64,000 nt of DNA, from contig JAAFIH010000010.1 of assembly GCA_013297755.1 (NCBI GenBank), forward strand, positions 55,242 to 119,241, in the 5' to 3' direction. Position numbers and translations under genes: made by a program. The DNA comes from Cytophagales bacterium (GTDB taxonomy: Bacteria; Bacteroidota; Bacteroidia; Cytophagales; UBA9547). Below are positions 46,679 to 55,223 of the stretch, piece after piece; the stretch's first letter is position 1; each line of letters starts with the position of its first letter. The notes below the pieces were generated by a model. The model had not been told where the DNA came from. It did not search any database and was given only the letters and a program-made list of their open reading frames with translations.

Positions 46679-47563
46679 ATGATTATAGTTCAATTACTAG
46701 GAGGAATGGGGAATCAAATGTTTCAATACGCATTAGCAAAACATTTGTCTATCAAAAATAAAACTCAACTTAAATTAGATGTAAATTTTTTACAAAATAG
46801 AGTTTTCATTGAAAAATTTGTTTATAGAAATTATGATTTGGATATTTTTAATGTGGAAGAAAATTTTTTGACTAACGATATTTTACCTGAATACAATAAA
46901 AGCTATAATATTAAGTCTATTTTTAGAAGAGTTTTATATTATTTCACTATAAGATTAAAAGGCTATTATTATGTTAGGGAAAAAAAATTCAAATTTGATA
47001 AAAATATACTTAATCTAAAAGGTGATATTTATTTAGATGGATACTGGCAAAGTCCAAAATATTTTCAAAATATAGAAGAAGCTATTCGTAAAGATTTTAC
47101 TTTTAAAAAAGAACTTTTGCCGATTAGTAAAGTGATTCAAAATGAAATTTTAAAAACACAATCAATATGTTTAAATATTAGAAGAGGCGATTTTTTAACA
47201 GATAAAAATATTGGATTTGTTGGAACAGATTATATTACAAATGCAACAAGTAAAATGTCAGAATTAATTTCAAACCCAGTATATTTTATATTTTCTGATG
47301 ATATTGAATGGTGTATTGAAAATATTAAATTAAATTATCCTGTATATTTTGTAACCCATGAACATAAAGGAATTAAATTTGATAATTATTTACATTTAAT
47401 GACATTATGTAGACATTTTATAATACCAAATAGTAGTTTTGGATGGTGGGCTGCATGGTTGTCAAATAATATAGATAAAATTGTAATAGCCCCAAAAAAC
47501 TGGCTAGCAAACCCTAAAGTTGACACCTCTACAATATTACCTGATAATTGGATTAAAATTTAA
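46679..47563 (+). CDS. GT11 family fucosyltransferase-like glycosyltransferase
   Basis: A 294-residue protein starting at ATG 46679, chosen because the family N-terminus MIIVQLLGGMGNQMFQYA begins there. An upstream in-frame ATG at 46604 would overlap DUF268 by 68 bp and add unrelated sequence. The donor-binding HxRRGD-type motif appears as LNIRRGDFLTD (near residue 170), and the C-terminal region has NSSFGWWAAWLS, a GT11 hallmark. Such enzymes add alpha-1,2-fucose from GDP-fucose; the acceptor is unknown. No GDP-fucose synthesis genes lie in this window. Confidence 0.9.
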   Translation: MIIVQLLGGMGNQMFQYALAKHLSIKNKTQLKLDVNFLQNRVFIEKFVYRNYDLDIFNVEENFLTNDILPEYNKSYNIKSIFRRVLYYFTIRLKGYYYVREKKFKFDKNILNLKGDIYLDGYWQSPKYFQNIEEAIRKDFTFKKELLPISKVIQNEILKTQSICLNIRRGDFLTDKNIGFVGTDYITNATSKMSELISNPVYFIFSDDIEWCIENIKLNYPVYFVTHEHKGIKFDNYLHLMTLCRHFIIPNSSFGWWAAWLSNNIDKIVIAPKNWLANPKVDTSTILPDNWIKI

Positions 47564-47572
47564 ATATATTGA

Positions 47573-48553
47573 ATGACAATAAAGAATTTATTAAGATTTT
47601 TTGGATACTTTTTAACAGTAGTTTCGTTTTATTTTATTTATAGTATATTAAAAGAATATGATTTTGTTGCAATATTTATAAATAGAAGTGTTTTTTTTTA
47701 TCTGTCTTTTATATTACTTATTTTTGGGTATTCACTTTTAGTTTTCCTATCGGCTTTTAGCTGGAAATTCGTGCTAGAGTTTGTTAGCAAAAAAAAAATG
47801 CCGACTTTTGATATTTTTAAAATTTATATCCAAACCAATATTGCCAAATATTTACCTGGTAATGTTTTGCATTATGTAGCTAGAAATGTAGCAGGGGTCA
47901 AACTAGGCTGGACACATAGGCAACTTGCTATTAGTTCTATTATCGAACTTGTTCTTTTAGTTACAGTACCTACTCTAATTTTAGTTGTATTTTTACTTCT
48001 AGGTCTTTTAAAATTGCCTGTATCTATATCATTTTCTTTGTCAAATAATGTATCTTGGATTTTTACTTTTACTATCTTAGTATTAATTGTATTGGTAATT
48101 GCGGCATTATATTTTAAAAAATATAAACATCACCTTTATTGTAAGTTCAAGTCTTTGCTTATTGGTTATCTGAAAGGAATTGTTTCTATGGATTTTCATA
48201 TTTTAATAAGTAAAATTTTCATATTGTCGTTGATAGGTTTTTTTTATAACGGTTTTTTGTTCTATTCTTTTGCTTATATTTTTAATATAGATTTGCCGTT
48301 AAGTAATTTTATATCTGTTGTTTCGGTACTAAGTATTGCAGGCTATTCTGGCATACTTACGCCTGGTGTGCCAGGAGGAATTGGAGTGAAAGAATCTGTT
48401 GCAGTAGTAATGTTAGCAACCTATGGTTATGTAAAAGGAGATATGATGCTGCTTTTAATAGCAACACGTGTTAGTTCGATATTGAGCGAAGTAGTGGCGT
48501 ATGTTGCTTCATTTGCTTTCAATGCACAAATAATAGAAATAAAACAAAAATAA
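47573..48553 (+). CDS. Lysylphosphatidylglycerol synthase TM-type (UPF0104) membrane protein
   Basis: A 326-residue protein with about eight membrane segments. Motifs include YIQTNIAKYLPGNVLHYVAR and SGILTPGVPGGIGVKESVAVVML, typical of the UPF0104/flippase-like domain. Family members in polysaccharide clusters are thought to move lipid-linked substrates, or to be relatives of the MprF flippase. It is the last gene of the first plus-strand glycan block, 9 bp after the fucosyltransferase. Confidence 0.85.
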   Translation: MTIKNLLRFFGYFLTVVSFYFIYSILKEYDFVAIFINRSVFFYLSFILLIFGYSLLVFLSAFSWKFVLEFVSKKKMPTFDIFKIYIQTNIAKYLPGNVLHYVARNVAGVKLGWTHRQLAISSIIELVLLVTVPTLILVVFLLLGLLKLPVSISFSLSNNVSWIFTFTILVLIVLVIAALYFKKYKHHLYCKFKSLLIGYLKGIVSMDFHILISKIFILSLIGFFYNGFLFYSFAYIFNIDLPLSNFISVVSVLSIAGYSGILTPGVPGGIGVKESVAVVMLATYGYVKGDMMLLLIATRVSSILSEVVAYVASFAFNAQIIEIKQK

Positions 48554-48585
48554 GCATTACCATTTTTTTAAAAAATAATGCTTAT
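48550..48585. terminator. Bidirectional terminator between convergent glycan operons
   Basis: Arms ATAAGCATTA (48550-48559) and TAATGCTTAT (48576-48585) enclose a loop that itself contains T7 against A6. The extended stem begins at the stop codon of the plus-strand flippase-like gene and lies 9 bp from the end of the minus-strand transaldolase gene. Confidence 0.65.
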
Positions 48586-48594
48586 ATAAAAATA

Positions 48595-49314
48595 TTATAA
48601 TTTAAAACCAGCTGCGGTAGCATCGTTGTAAAACATTTGAACTGTTTCCAACGAATACTGATTCAAATCTTTGCCATACAAATTTAATTTTTTGATGATA
48701 TCGTTGGTTACAGTTATGATATGGCAACCCATTTCATCTGCTTGAAATACATTTAAAACCTCTCGAGGAGATGCCCAAATTAGTTCAACTTTTGGATAAT
48801 CTTTTAAATATTTAACTATTTCTGCCATTAAAGGCACTGGATCAATACCTGTATCAGCTATTCTTCCTGCAAAAACTGACACATTTGCTCCATTGCCTTT
48901 GGATAAGATTGGAGTAAATTCTTTGACTTGGTCAAAAGTCATCATGGCCGTAACATTTAGCTTTACGCCTTTTTCAGTCAAAGTTTTGCAAATTGGAAGG
49001 GTTGATTCCATTTTGGTATTCATTACTGGTATTTTTACATAAACATTATCTCCCCAAGTAGCTATTTCTAAGGCTTGGCGTTCCATCTCAGCAAGGTCGT
49101 CTGCAAAAACCTCCAATGAAATTGGTTTTGTTTTAATTTCAGTAAGAATATCCTTGCAAAAAGATTTGTAATCTGTAAGCCCTGCTTTTTTCATTAGCGT
49201 AGGATTAGTGGTAAGTCCACCAATTAAAGGATCTGCATTCATTTCTAGCATTCCTGCTTTTTCAGCTCCGTCAGCAAAAATTTTAACCTTAAATTTTTTT
49301 GAAGTTTTTATCAT
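48595..49314 (-). CDS. tal: Transaldolase, small (FSA/TalB-like) type
   Basis: A 239-residue TIM-barrel enzyme. The Schiff-base lysine is K94 in NVYVKIPVMN. IFADGAEK (Asp15), GGLTTNPTLM and the NVTAMMTFDQV and VSVFAGRIADTG segments match class I transaldolases of the short type. The reaction interconverts sedoheptulose 7-phosphate and erythrose 4-phosphate with C3/C6 sugar phosphates. It is the last gene of the heptose operon, 6 bp after the TylF-like gene. A dedicated role in providing sedoheptulose 7-phosphate for GmhA is a strong inference. Confidence 0.87.
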   Translation of the reverse strand: MIKTSKKFKVKIFADGAEKAGMLEMNADPLIGGLTTNPTLMKKAGLTDYKSFCKDILTEIKTKPISLEVFADDLAEMERQALEIATWGDNVYVKIPVMNTKMESTLPICKTLTEKGVKLNVTAMMTFDQVKEFTPILSKGNGANVSVFAGRIADTGIDPVPLMAEIVKYLKDYPKVELIWASPREVLNVFQADEMGCHIITVTNDIIKKLNLYGKDLNQYSLETVQMFYNDATAAGFKL

Positions 49315-49320
49315 TTTAAA

Positions 49321-50031
49321 TTATTTAATTATTACACACGACCCCCCCCCATCACAAAGTGGGAAATATCTTACACTATTTTCACGAACATATTTTAATA
49401 CAGCTTCCCTTGCACCTAAGTATCCCTTATTATTAAAATCGTGAATAAAAATATAACCACCTTCAACCATTTTAGGGTAGAAATAAGTTAAACCAGAATA
49501 AATTGGTTCATAAAGATCTGTATCAATGCTTACAAAGCAGAATTCTTCGTTAAGATTTTCAGTTGTAGAAGGGAAAAAACCTTTTTTAATGATACATTTT
49601 TCCTTAAAAGGCATTTTTTTTAAAACTAAATCAACATTAGTTTTAGAAAAGTCATAATGATGATCTACATGGAAATTGTTTTTTTTATCAAAAAACTCTT
49701 CAGACTTATCAAATCCCTCAAAAGTATCAAACAAATAAAAAGTTTTTTCAGGAAAAGCTTCATTTATCTTTGCAGCAAATTCACCTCTAAAAACACCTAA
49801 TTCTGCAACACTACCTTTTAAACTTTTAGATAAAATTTCGTTAGCTACTAAATCTAAAGATTTTATTCTTATGTAGTCAAAACGATCATATTCATTTAGT
49901 CTATTAGGTGTAATTTGGTTATATATTCTATTGCTAAAAACAAAACCAGTTTTAGAAAAAACCGAATTTACCTTGCCAAAAACTTTGTTAGCAAATTCAA
50001 TAAAATTATAATATGTAGTTGAATTTATCAT
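49321..50031 (-). CDS. TylF/MycF-type sugar O-methyltransferase
   Basis: A 236-residue SAM-dependent enzyme: GSVAELGVFRGEFAAKINEAF (SAM motif I), FYLFDTFEGF, KKGFFPSTTE, FVSIDTDLYEPIYSGLTYFYPKMVEGGYIFIHDFNN and YLGAREAVLKYV match the TylF family, which O-methylates sugars using a metal ion. The 3' end carries nine consecutive G (C on the plus strand at 49342-49350) encoding the DGGGS turn, just 8 codons before the stop; a length change there would alter the C-terminus. It lies in a tight operon with gmhA (3-bp gap). Confidence 0.88.
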   Translation of the reverse strand: MINSTTYYNFIEFANKVFGKVNSVFSKTGFVFSNRIYNQITPNRLNEYDRFDYIRIKSLDLVANEILSKSLKGSVAELGVFRGEFAAKINEAFPEKTFYLFDTFEGFDKSEEFFDKKNNFHVDHHYDFSKTNVDLVLKKMPFKEKCIIKKGFFPSTTENLNEEFCFVSIDTDLYEPIYSGLTYFYPKMVEGGYIFIHDFNNKGYLGAREAVLKYVRENSVRYFPLCDGGGSCVIIK

Positions 50032-50034
50032 ATT

Positions 50035-50631
50035 TTATTTTGTTGATTCCCACTTAGTTTGATTTACTTGCAATTTAGGATGCGAAACCAATAAGTGCCA
50101 AACTATGGCTTGATAGCCTTCAACAATTGGGGTAATATGTACTGGGTTTATCGTTGGTACTACACAAACTGCATCGCCCATTTGCTTAGTATATCCACCG
50201 TCTTTTCCAACCACTCCAACCACACTTGCTCCGTTATCTTTTGCAAATTTTACGGCTTGAGCCAAATTTGCACTTATATTTTTTTCATAATTACCACCAC
50301 CAACTGAAAAAACAAAAATACAATCTTTGGAATTGAATCTACTTACTTTTAGCCAATTTACTATCGTAGAATCCCAACCATCATCGTTTACACGGGCTGT
50401 CAATTCAGATACATTATCATAAGGGGTATAACATTCTATATTGGCAAGTTTTCTAAAATCACATACTGCATGCGAGGCATGGCCAGCACCTCCACCAGAG
50501 CCACAAAAAAATATTCTACCTCCATTTTCTCTTGTTGATGCCATTACATCGGCCATTTTTTCGATAACTGCAGTATCTAACTTTTGGGCTGCTTCAATAC
50601 ATTCTTTTAAAAATTGTTCTGAAAAATTCAT
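50035..50631 (-). CDS. gmhA: Sedoheptulose-7-phosphate isomerase
   Basis: A 198-residue SIS-domain enzyme that converts sedoheptulose 7-phosphate to D-glycero-D-manno-heptose 7-phosphate. It shows FCGSGGGAGHASHAVCDFRK (quoted to the domain start), FVFSVGGGNYEKNIS and the C-terminal HITPIVEGYQAIVWHLL with the conserved EG..Q..WH. The usual metal-binding GGNGGSA loop is replaced by GSGGGAGHA. With HddA, GmhB and HddC encoded nearby, the GDP-linked branch of heptose synthesis is indicated. Confidence 0.92.
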   Translation of the reverse strand: MNFSEQFLKECIEAAQKLDTAVIEKMADVMASTRENGGRIFFCGSGGGAGHASHAVCDFRKLANIECYTPYDNVSELTARVNDDGWDSTIVNWLKVSRFNSKDCIFVFSVGGGNYEKNISANLAQAVKFAKDNGASVVGVVGKDGGYTKQMGDAVCVVPTINPVHITPIVEGYQAIVWHLLVSHPKLQVNQTKWESTK

Positions 50632-50650
50632 ATATTTTATTTTTGCAAAG

Positions 50651-51169
50651 TTAAAATAAATTTAATTGGAAAAAATCATTTAGTGATTTTATTTTATAAT
50701 TGGGAGTAACTATTTGATTTTTGTTATAATCTGTTTCTAAAAAAACGCTCAAAATACCTGCATTTATGCCTGATTCAATATCTTTTACACTGTCGCCAAC
50801 AATAACAGACTCATTTTTTTTTAAATTATATTTATCAATTAATTGATTTATCATGCTTGGTTTTGGCTTACGACAACCACAATTGCCGCCATCACATGTG
50901 CAATAGACAATTTCTTTTGGATTTATGACTTTACTAATTTCAATATTTATGTGTTCTAACACATCAATGTCCATCAAATTTCTTGCAATGTCTGGTTGAT
51001 TTGAAACTATAAATATATTACCAGAAAATGTATTTAACTTTGGTACTATATTTAAGAAATCATTTTTGAAAGTAAATTCAGAAATAACTCTTGGAGAACT
51101 AACCAAATCGGCTCTCATCACTATCTCGTTGATTATGCCATCTCTGTCAAGAAATATGTTTTTTATCAT
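50651..51169 (-). CDS. gmhB: D-glycero-D-manno-heptose 1,7-bisphosphate phosphatase
   Basis: A 172-residue HAD phosphatase. Catalytic FLDRDGIINE (Asp8, Asp10), IVSNQPDIARNLM (motif II) and the zinc loop YCTCDGGNCGCRKPKPSM (four Cys plus the motif III Lys) are visible, as is VGDSVKDIESGINAG (motif IV). The zinc loop has C-x-C in place of the usual C-x-H pair. It removes the 7-phosphate between the HddA and HddC steps. It is located 19 bp before gmhA. Confidence 0.93.
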   Translation of the reverse strand: MIKNIFLDRDGIINEIVMRADLVSSPRVISEFTFKNDFLNIVPKLNTFSGNIFIVSNQPDIARNLMDIDVLEHINIEISKVINPKEIVYCTCDGGNCGCRKPKPSMINQLIDKYNLKKNESVIVGDSVKDIESGINAGILSVFLETDYNKNQIVTPNYKIKSLNDFFQLNLF

Positions 51170-51201
51170 GGTGTATTTTCAAATCCAAAAGTTAATTCAA
51201 A

Positions 51202-52020
51202 TTATACCAACTCGGCTAAGTAATTAACACCTAAATAAATTTCTTGCTTTTCATCGTAGGTTTTAATTTCTCGAAGTCCATGACTTAAGATTCTGTAAAT
51301 TTTAAAGTCTGGTTTGAGAAGGTAAAAAAAATCTTTAAAATTTGTATGGGCATCTATATTGGTACCACCAAATTCAAATTGAATAAATTTAATTTTACGA
51401 TTTCTTAAAAAATTAGCAGCCCCTTCAAGCACATTTAATTCATGTCCCTCTACATCAATTTTCAATAAATCAATTTGATCTATTTCATTTTCAGTAGCAA
51501 AAATATCTAAAGTTGTTAAATTAATTTCTTCTGATAAATTAAAATCACGATTTATGCTTTCTAAATTTCTTTTTATTACTGATGAATCTCCACAGCCTAA
51601 AAAATCGTTGTAAAGCGTTAATTTTTGTGCAATATTACTTAGACCAATATTAATTAAACGAATATTATTGTTTGTTTTAATATTTTTACTTAGAATATTA
51701 AATGTATATAAAGAAGGTTCAAATGAAAATAAAGAATACTTTTCTAAATCAAATATTTTTATAATTTCTTTACTATAAGAACCTATATTTGCTCCTACAT
51801 CAAATAATACAAAATTTCTTTTGGCAATTGTGTTACTTTTAGTTAGATTTTTTTTTATATATTTAAGGGCTTTTTTTTCACCACTTGTTTCTATGTTACC
51901 TACACCTATTCCATGATTCATCCCAATCAAAGAAATAAAATTTAAAGTTTCAAAAAAAAACTGTAGTATAGGTCTTCCAGCAATAAAAACTACTATTGGA
52001 AATATTATTTTTTTTAACAT
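51202..52020 (-). CDS. FkbM family methyltransferase
   Basis: A 272-residue protein with a hydrophobic N-terminus (possible membrane tether). SAM motif I is VLFDVGANIGSYSKEI. LFSFEPSLYTFNIL, DSSVIKRN, LTTLDIF and LLKIDVEGHELNVLEGA are hallmarks of FkbM O-methyltransferases. It probably methylates a sugar of the surface glycan. It lies within the heptose operon between hddC and gmhB. Confidence 0.9.
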   Translation of the reverse strand: MLKKIIFPIVVFIAGRPILQFFFETLNFISLIGMNHGIGVGNIETSGEKKALKYIKKNLTKSNTIAKRNFVLFDVGANIGSYSKEIIKIFDLEKYSLFSFEPSLYTFNILSKNIKTNNNIRLINIGLSNIAQKLTLYNDFLGCGDSSVIKRNLESINRDFNLSEEINLTTLDIFATENEIDQIDLLKIDVEGHELNVLEGAANFLRNRKIKFIQFEFGGTNIDAHTNFKDFFYLLKPDFKIYRILSHGLREIKTYDEKQEIYLGVNYLAELV

Positions 52021-52074
52021 TGTTTTATTTTATTACGTGTTTTAAACTTGTTATATTTAGTATTAAATATAAAA

Positions 52075-52761
52075 TTAAATATTCTTTTTTAATAATTCAG
52101 GAGTATCAAAAGCTAAAACGTCTTTAGAGTCACAAATACCATAAATTGGCAAATTTTCTTTCATTAATTGAGGGAAAATATCTTTGGCAAAATCTGAAAA
52201 TCCAGAAGGAATTTTATAAATAATTTTGGAATCAAGGAAATAAATTCCAGCATTTACCCAATTAGATGTAGTTGTACCAGGTTTTGGTTTTTCTATAAAC
52301 ATGGTTACTTTGTTGTCTTTATCAAATTCTGCAACTCCACTCATACTCACATCTTCTCTATAATGAAAGGCGATAGCTGCTATAGCTTTTTTATCTTCTT
52401 TCATTTTTTTAAGCTCTAATAAGTTTATTTCTGAAAAATTATCTCCATAAATCACAAAAAAATCTACTTCACTAAAACTATTTCTAAAATTATTAATGGC
52501 ACCCGATGTACCCAATAGCTCTTCTTCGTAAGAATAAGTTATTTTAACACCCCACTTTTCTCCATTTTTAAAATATTCTTGAATGATATTTGCTAAATGA
52601 GAAGTATTTATATACAAATCAGTAACTCCAAACTTTTTACATAACATAATATTATGTTCTAAAATGGGTTTTCCTTTGTATTTTATCATAGGCTTAGGAA
52701 TGGTTTCGGTAATATCTCCTAAACGGCTTCCTTTTCCTGCTGCTAAAATTAATGCTTTCAT
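52075..52761 (-). CDS. hddC: D-glycero-alpha-D-manno-heptose 1-phosphate guanylyltransferase
   Basis: A 228-residue sugar nucleotidyltransferase (RmlA-like Rossmann fold): KALILAAGKGSRLGDITETIPKPMIKYKGKPILEH at the N-terminus, LGTSGAINNF, VIYGDNFSEIN (metal Asp) and NWVNAGIYFLDSKI. Such enzymes are called GlmU/RmlA-like in general. The neighbouring hddA, gmhA and gmhB argue for HddC, which makes the GDP-heptose donor. It is separated from hddA by the MITE. Confidence 0.87.
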   Translation of the reverse strand: MKALILAAGKGSRLGDITETIPKPMIKYKGKPILEHNIMLCKKFGVTDLYINTSHLANIIQEYFKNGEKWGVKITYSYEEELLGTSGAINNFRNSFSEVDFFVIYGDNFSEINLLELKKMKEDKKAIAAIAFHYREDVSMSGVAEFDKDNKVTMFIEKPKPGTTTSNWVNAGIYFLDSKIIYKIPSGFSDFAKDIFPQLMKENLPIYGICDSKDVLAFDTPELLKKNI

Positions 52762-52837
52762 TTAAAGATTTTGTTTTTTAAAAATCATCAATTAAAATCT
52801 AAAATTTAATTGATGATTTTAGAATTTAATAAATCCA

Positions 52838-53068
52838 TCAGGGCAAACGCATTTAAGAAATTTTAAATAAAATTACCTATTATTTTTATTTAAATAACCC
52901 CACCCTATATCCAATTTTACAACCGCACAGCCTGGCTCAAAACTTTTGTTTTGCCCCAAAGCACTGAATCCAAATGGAGGGACTTTAGATTCAACTATTC
53001 AAAAAACATCATTTTTTAGTAATATTTTACTTTTTAAATCTATAATATTTTTAAATGCGTTTGCCCTG
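52838..53068. mobile_element. 231-bp MITE with 18-bp inverted repeats and 9-bp target duplication
   Basis: Perfect terminal inverted repeats CAGGGCAAACGCATTTAA lie at 52838-52855 and 53051-53068. They are bordered by a perfect direct repeat TAAATCCAT at 52829-52837 and 53069-53077, the target-site duplication. The interior has no coding frame of note and includes C-rich remnants. It lies in the hddC-hddA gap of the minus-strand operon; removing it and one duplication leaves a 135-bp gap. Confidence 0.96.
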
Positions 53069-53136
53069 TAAATCCATTTTCAATACTTTACTTGACAAAT
53101 AAAATGTTATTATTTTGAGTTTTTCAAAAAAAATCA

Positions 53137-54174
53137 TTAAACATTTGCTAATACCTTCACGCCTTCAAAATCAAATCGAAAACTCATAAATTTTAAACCT
53201 GCAGCTTCCATAGCTAATCTTAATTTTCTTCTTTGACCAGATTTGGCAACAAATATTAAAAATCCACCACCGCCAGCACCCATTATTTTACCACCTAATG
53301 CACCATTTGCCATGCCCAAATCGTACCAAGTATCGATATTAGAATTTGACATTTTAGTTGAAACTTTTTTCTTAGTCATCCAATGTTCGTGCATTAAATG
53401 TCCAACACCATCAACATCTCCTTTTAAAAGGCAGTTTTTTATTTCGTACCCTATCTGTTTTATTTTATGCATAGCTTCTAAAGCCGCACTTTCATTTGGT
53501 TTTTCGCCTGATTTCTGGTTTTTTGCTGCTTCTCCAGCAATATCAATTTTATTGGATTGTTCGCCAAGAATTACATTTGCATCTCGTTGAATATCCGTAT
53601 AAAACATCATGAAACGGTCTTCTAAATCATGTATAGTTTCAGGATTTAGGTTTAGATTTTCTACTGTTACATAGCCCGATCTATCTATACTCATGTGAAT
53701 TAATCCACCAAAAGCTGCAGCGTATTGGTCTTGCTTTCCTATTGGTTTTCCACAAAGTTTTATTTCAACTTTGCAGGCTTCTTCGGCCAACGAATAGGTT
53801 GATTCATCTCTTCTATACATGGTATTTAGTGCTTTTAAAAGAGCCACTGTATACGAACTTGATGACCCCATGCCAGTGCCAGCAGCCAAATCGGCCATTG
53901 AGGTAATTTCCATAGGATTAGTTACACCAATGTGCATAAGTGTCTCTCTCACTATATCGTGTTGAATTAGATGTAATTCGTTTGGTTTTATAATTTCAGT
54001 TTTGCTATAATTTATTTTTATAACATCAGAAACTGCGGGTTCATTGATGTTGATGTACATATATTTATTGATAGCTGCCGTTATTAAAGAGCCTTCGTAA
54101 ATTTTATAATATGATGGCAAATCTGTTCCACCACCACCAACGGGTAATCTAAAAGGAGCTCTTACAACTATCAT
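53137..54174 (-). CDS. hddA: D-glycero-alpha-D-manno-heptose 7-phosphate kinase
   Basis: A 345-residue GHMP kinase. VRAPFRLPVGGGGTDLPSYY at the N-terminus and the ATP-binding LAAGTGMGSSSSYTVALLKAL (split here: GTGMGSSSSYTV) are typical. Further signatures are CGKPIGKQDQYAAAFGGL and the C-terminal MGAGGGGFLIFVA. It phosphorylates heptose 7-phosphate at C1. First gene of the minus-strand heptose operon, divergent from a GT2 gene. GHMP kinases for fucose look similar, but gmhA/gmhB/hddC context supports HddA. Confidence 0.93.
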   Translation of the reverse strand: MIVVRAPFRLPVGGGGTDLPSYYKIYEGSLITAAINKYMYININEPAVSDVIKINYSKTEIIKPNELHLIQHDIVRETLMHIGVTNPMEITSMADLAAGTGMGSSSSYTVALLKALNTMYRRDESTYSLAEEACKVEIKLCGKPIGKQDQYAAAFGGLIHMSIDRSGYVTVENLNLNPETIHDLEDRFMMFYTDIQRDANVILGEQSNKIDIAGEAAKNQKSGEKPNESAALEAMHKIKQIGYEIKNCLLKGDVDGVGHLMHEHWMTKKKVSTKMSNSNIDTWYDLGMANGALGGKIMGAGGGGFLIFVAKSGQRRKLRLAMEAAGLKFMSFRFDFEGVKVLANV

Positions 54175-54231
54175 TTTTTATTGAATGTTTTTTTTTGCAA
54201 TATTGTAAAAAAAATATCAATAAAAAAAATA

Positions 54232-55053
54232 ATGGTAAAAGTAAGTGTGATTATTTTGGCATTTAGGGAATCTAAATTAATGATTGAGCGAAGCTTAAAA
54301 TCTATTCTGAATCAAACATTACAGGAAATAGAGATTATCGTGGTTATCAATGATATACTTAATGCAGAAGTTGTGGAACTTTTAGAAAATTATGAATTAA
54401 AAGACAATCGTATTAAATTGATAAAAAATGAGAAAAATTTAGGAGGAGGAATTTCAAGAAATATAGCTATAAAAGTAGCTATATCTAAATATATTGCTAT
54501 TCAGGATGGCGATGACTTTTCTACACCAGAAAGACTTATGCTACAATACAATTATCTTGAAACCCACAAGAATGTTGACGCCACTGGTTCAGGCTTAGTT
54601 TATGTTAATGAAAATTTTGAACAATTATTTAAACGTAGCTATAGTTTAAACTTAAATGATAATATTATAATTAGATCACCTGTTGGACATCCTAGTCTAA
54701 TGGCCAGAAAATTAACATTTGAAAAATTTGGGTATTACTTTGAAAAATTCCAAACTTTTAAAAACTATTATATATTGAGTGAAGATTATGATTTGTTTCT
54801 AAATTGGTACACCAAAGGGGCTATTATTCATAACCTGCCTGATTTTTTATGTATATACACCAAAGATAGTAAAGATTATTTCAAGGCAAAAAGTCAAATT
54901 AAGGGTGCTATTTCTACTAAATTAAAATATATAAAATATTTTAAGTTTAATTTTAAGGCTTATACCTTTCTTTTTTTTGAATATTGCCTTTCATTTATGC
55001 CCAATTTTGTTATTTATAAATTGTTTATTTTGATACATTTACTGAAAAAATAG
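54232..55053 (+). CDS. GT2 glycosyltransferase
   Basis: A 273-residue GT-A enzyme, started at ATG 54232 because VKVSVIILAFRESKLMIERSLKSIL is the family beginning; an in-frame TTG at 54181 would add 17 atypical residues. The nucleotide-sugar metal motif is AIQDGDDFSTPERL. SEDYDLFLNW gives the acceptor-side acidic residues. The C-terminal aromatic tail (YTFLFFEYCLSFMPNFVIYKLF) resembles that of the GT2 at 57498, indicating paralogy. Donor and acceptor are unknown. It is divergent from hddA. Confidence 0.9.
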   Translation: MVKVSVIILAFRESKLMIERSLKSILNQTLQEIEIIVVINDILNAEVVELLENYELKDNRIKLIKNEKNLGGGISRNIAIKVAISKYIAIQDGDDFSTPERLMLQYNYLETHKNVDATGSGLVYVNENFEQLFKRSYSLNLNDNIIIRSPVGHPSLMARKLTFEKFGYYFEKFQTFKNYYILSEDYDLFLNWYTKGAIIHNLPDFLCIYTKDSKDYFKAKSQIKGAISTKLKYIKYFKFNFKAYTFLFFEYCLSFMPNFVIYKLFILIHLLKK

Positions 55054-55223
55054 TTTACAGTTCTAAAATATTAGAAAAAAACTTAATTTCAATTTTATAA
55101 ACTTCAACTAATATTTGGTTTGAAATAAAATGTAGATTAATATTGTGGTTAAATACTTTTAAAGCTAAACAGTACCATAGTTTCTTAATATAAATGGTAC
55201 ATTATATTTAAAAATTTTTTAAC

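Noticed and set aside
54181..54231. TTG start for the GT2 at 54232
   Set aside because: The extra 17 residues lie ahead of the family's conserved start and the region is probably the divergent promoter.
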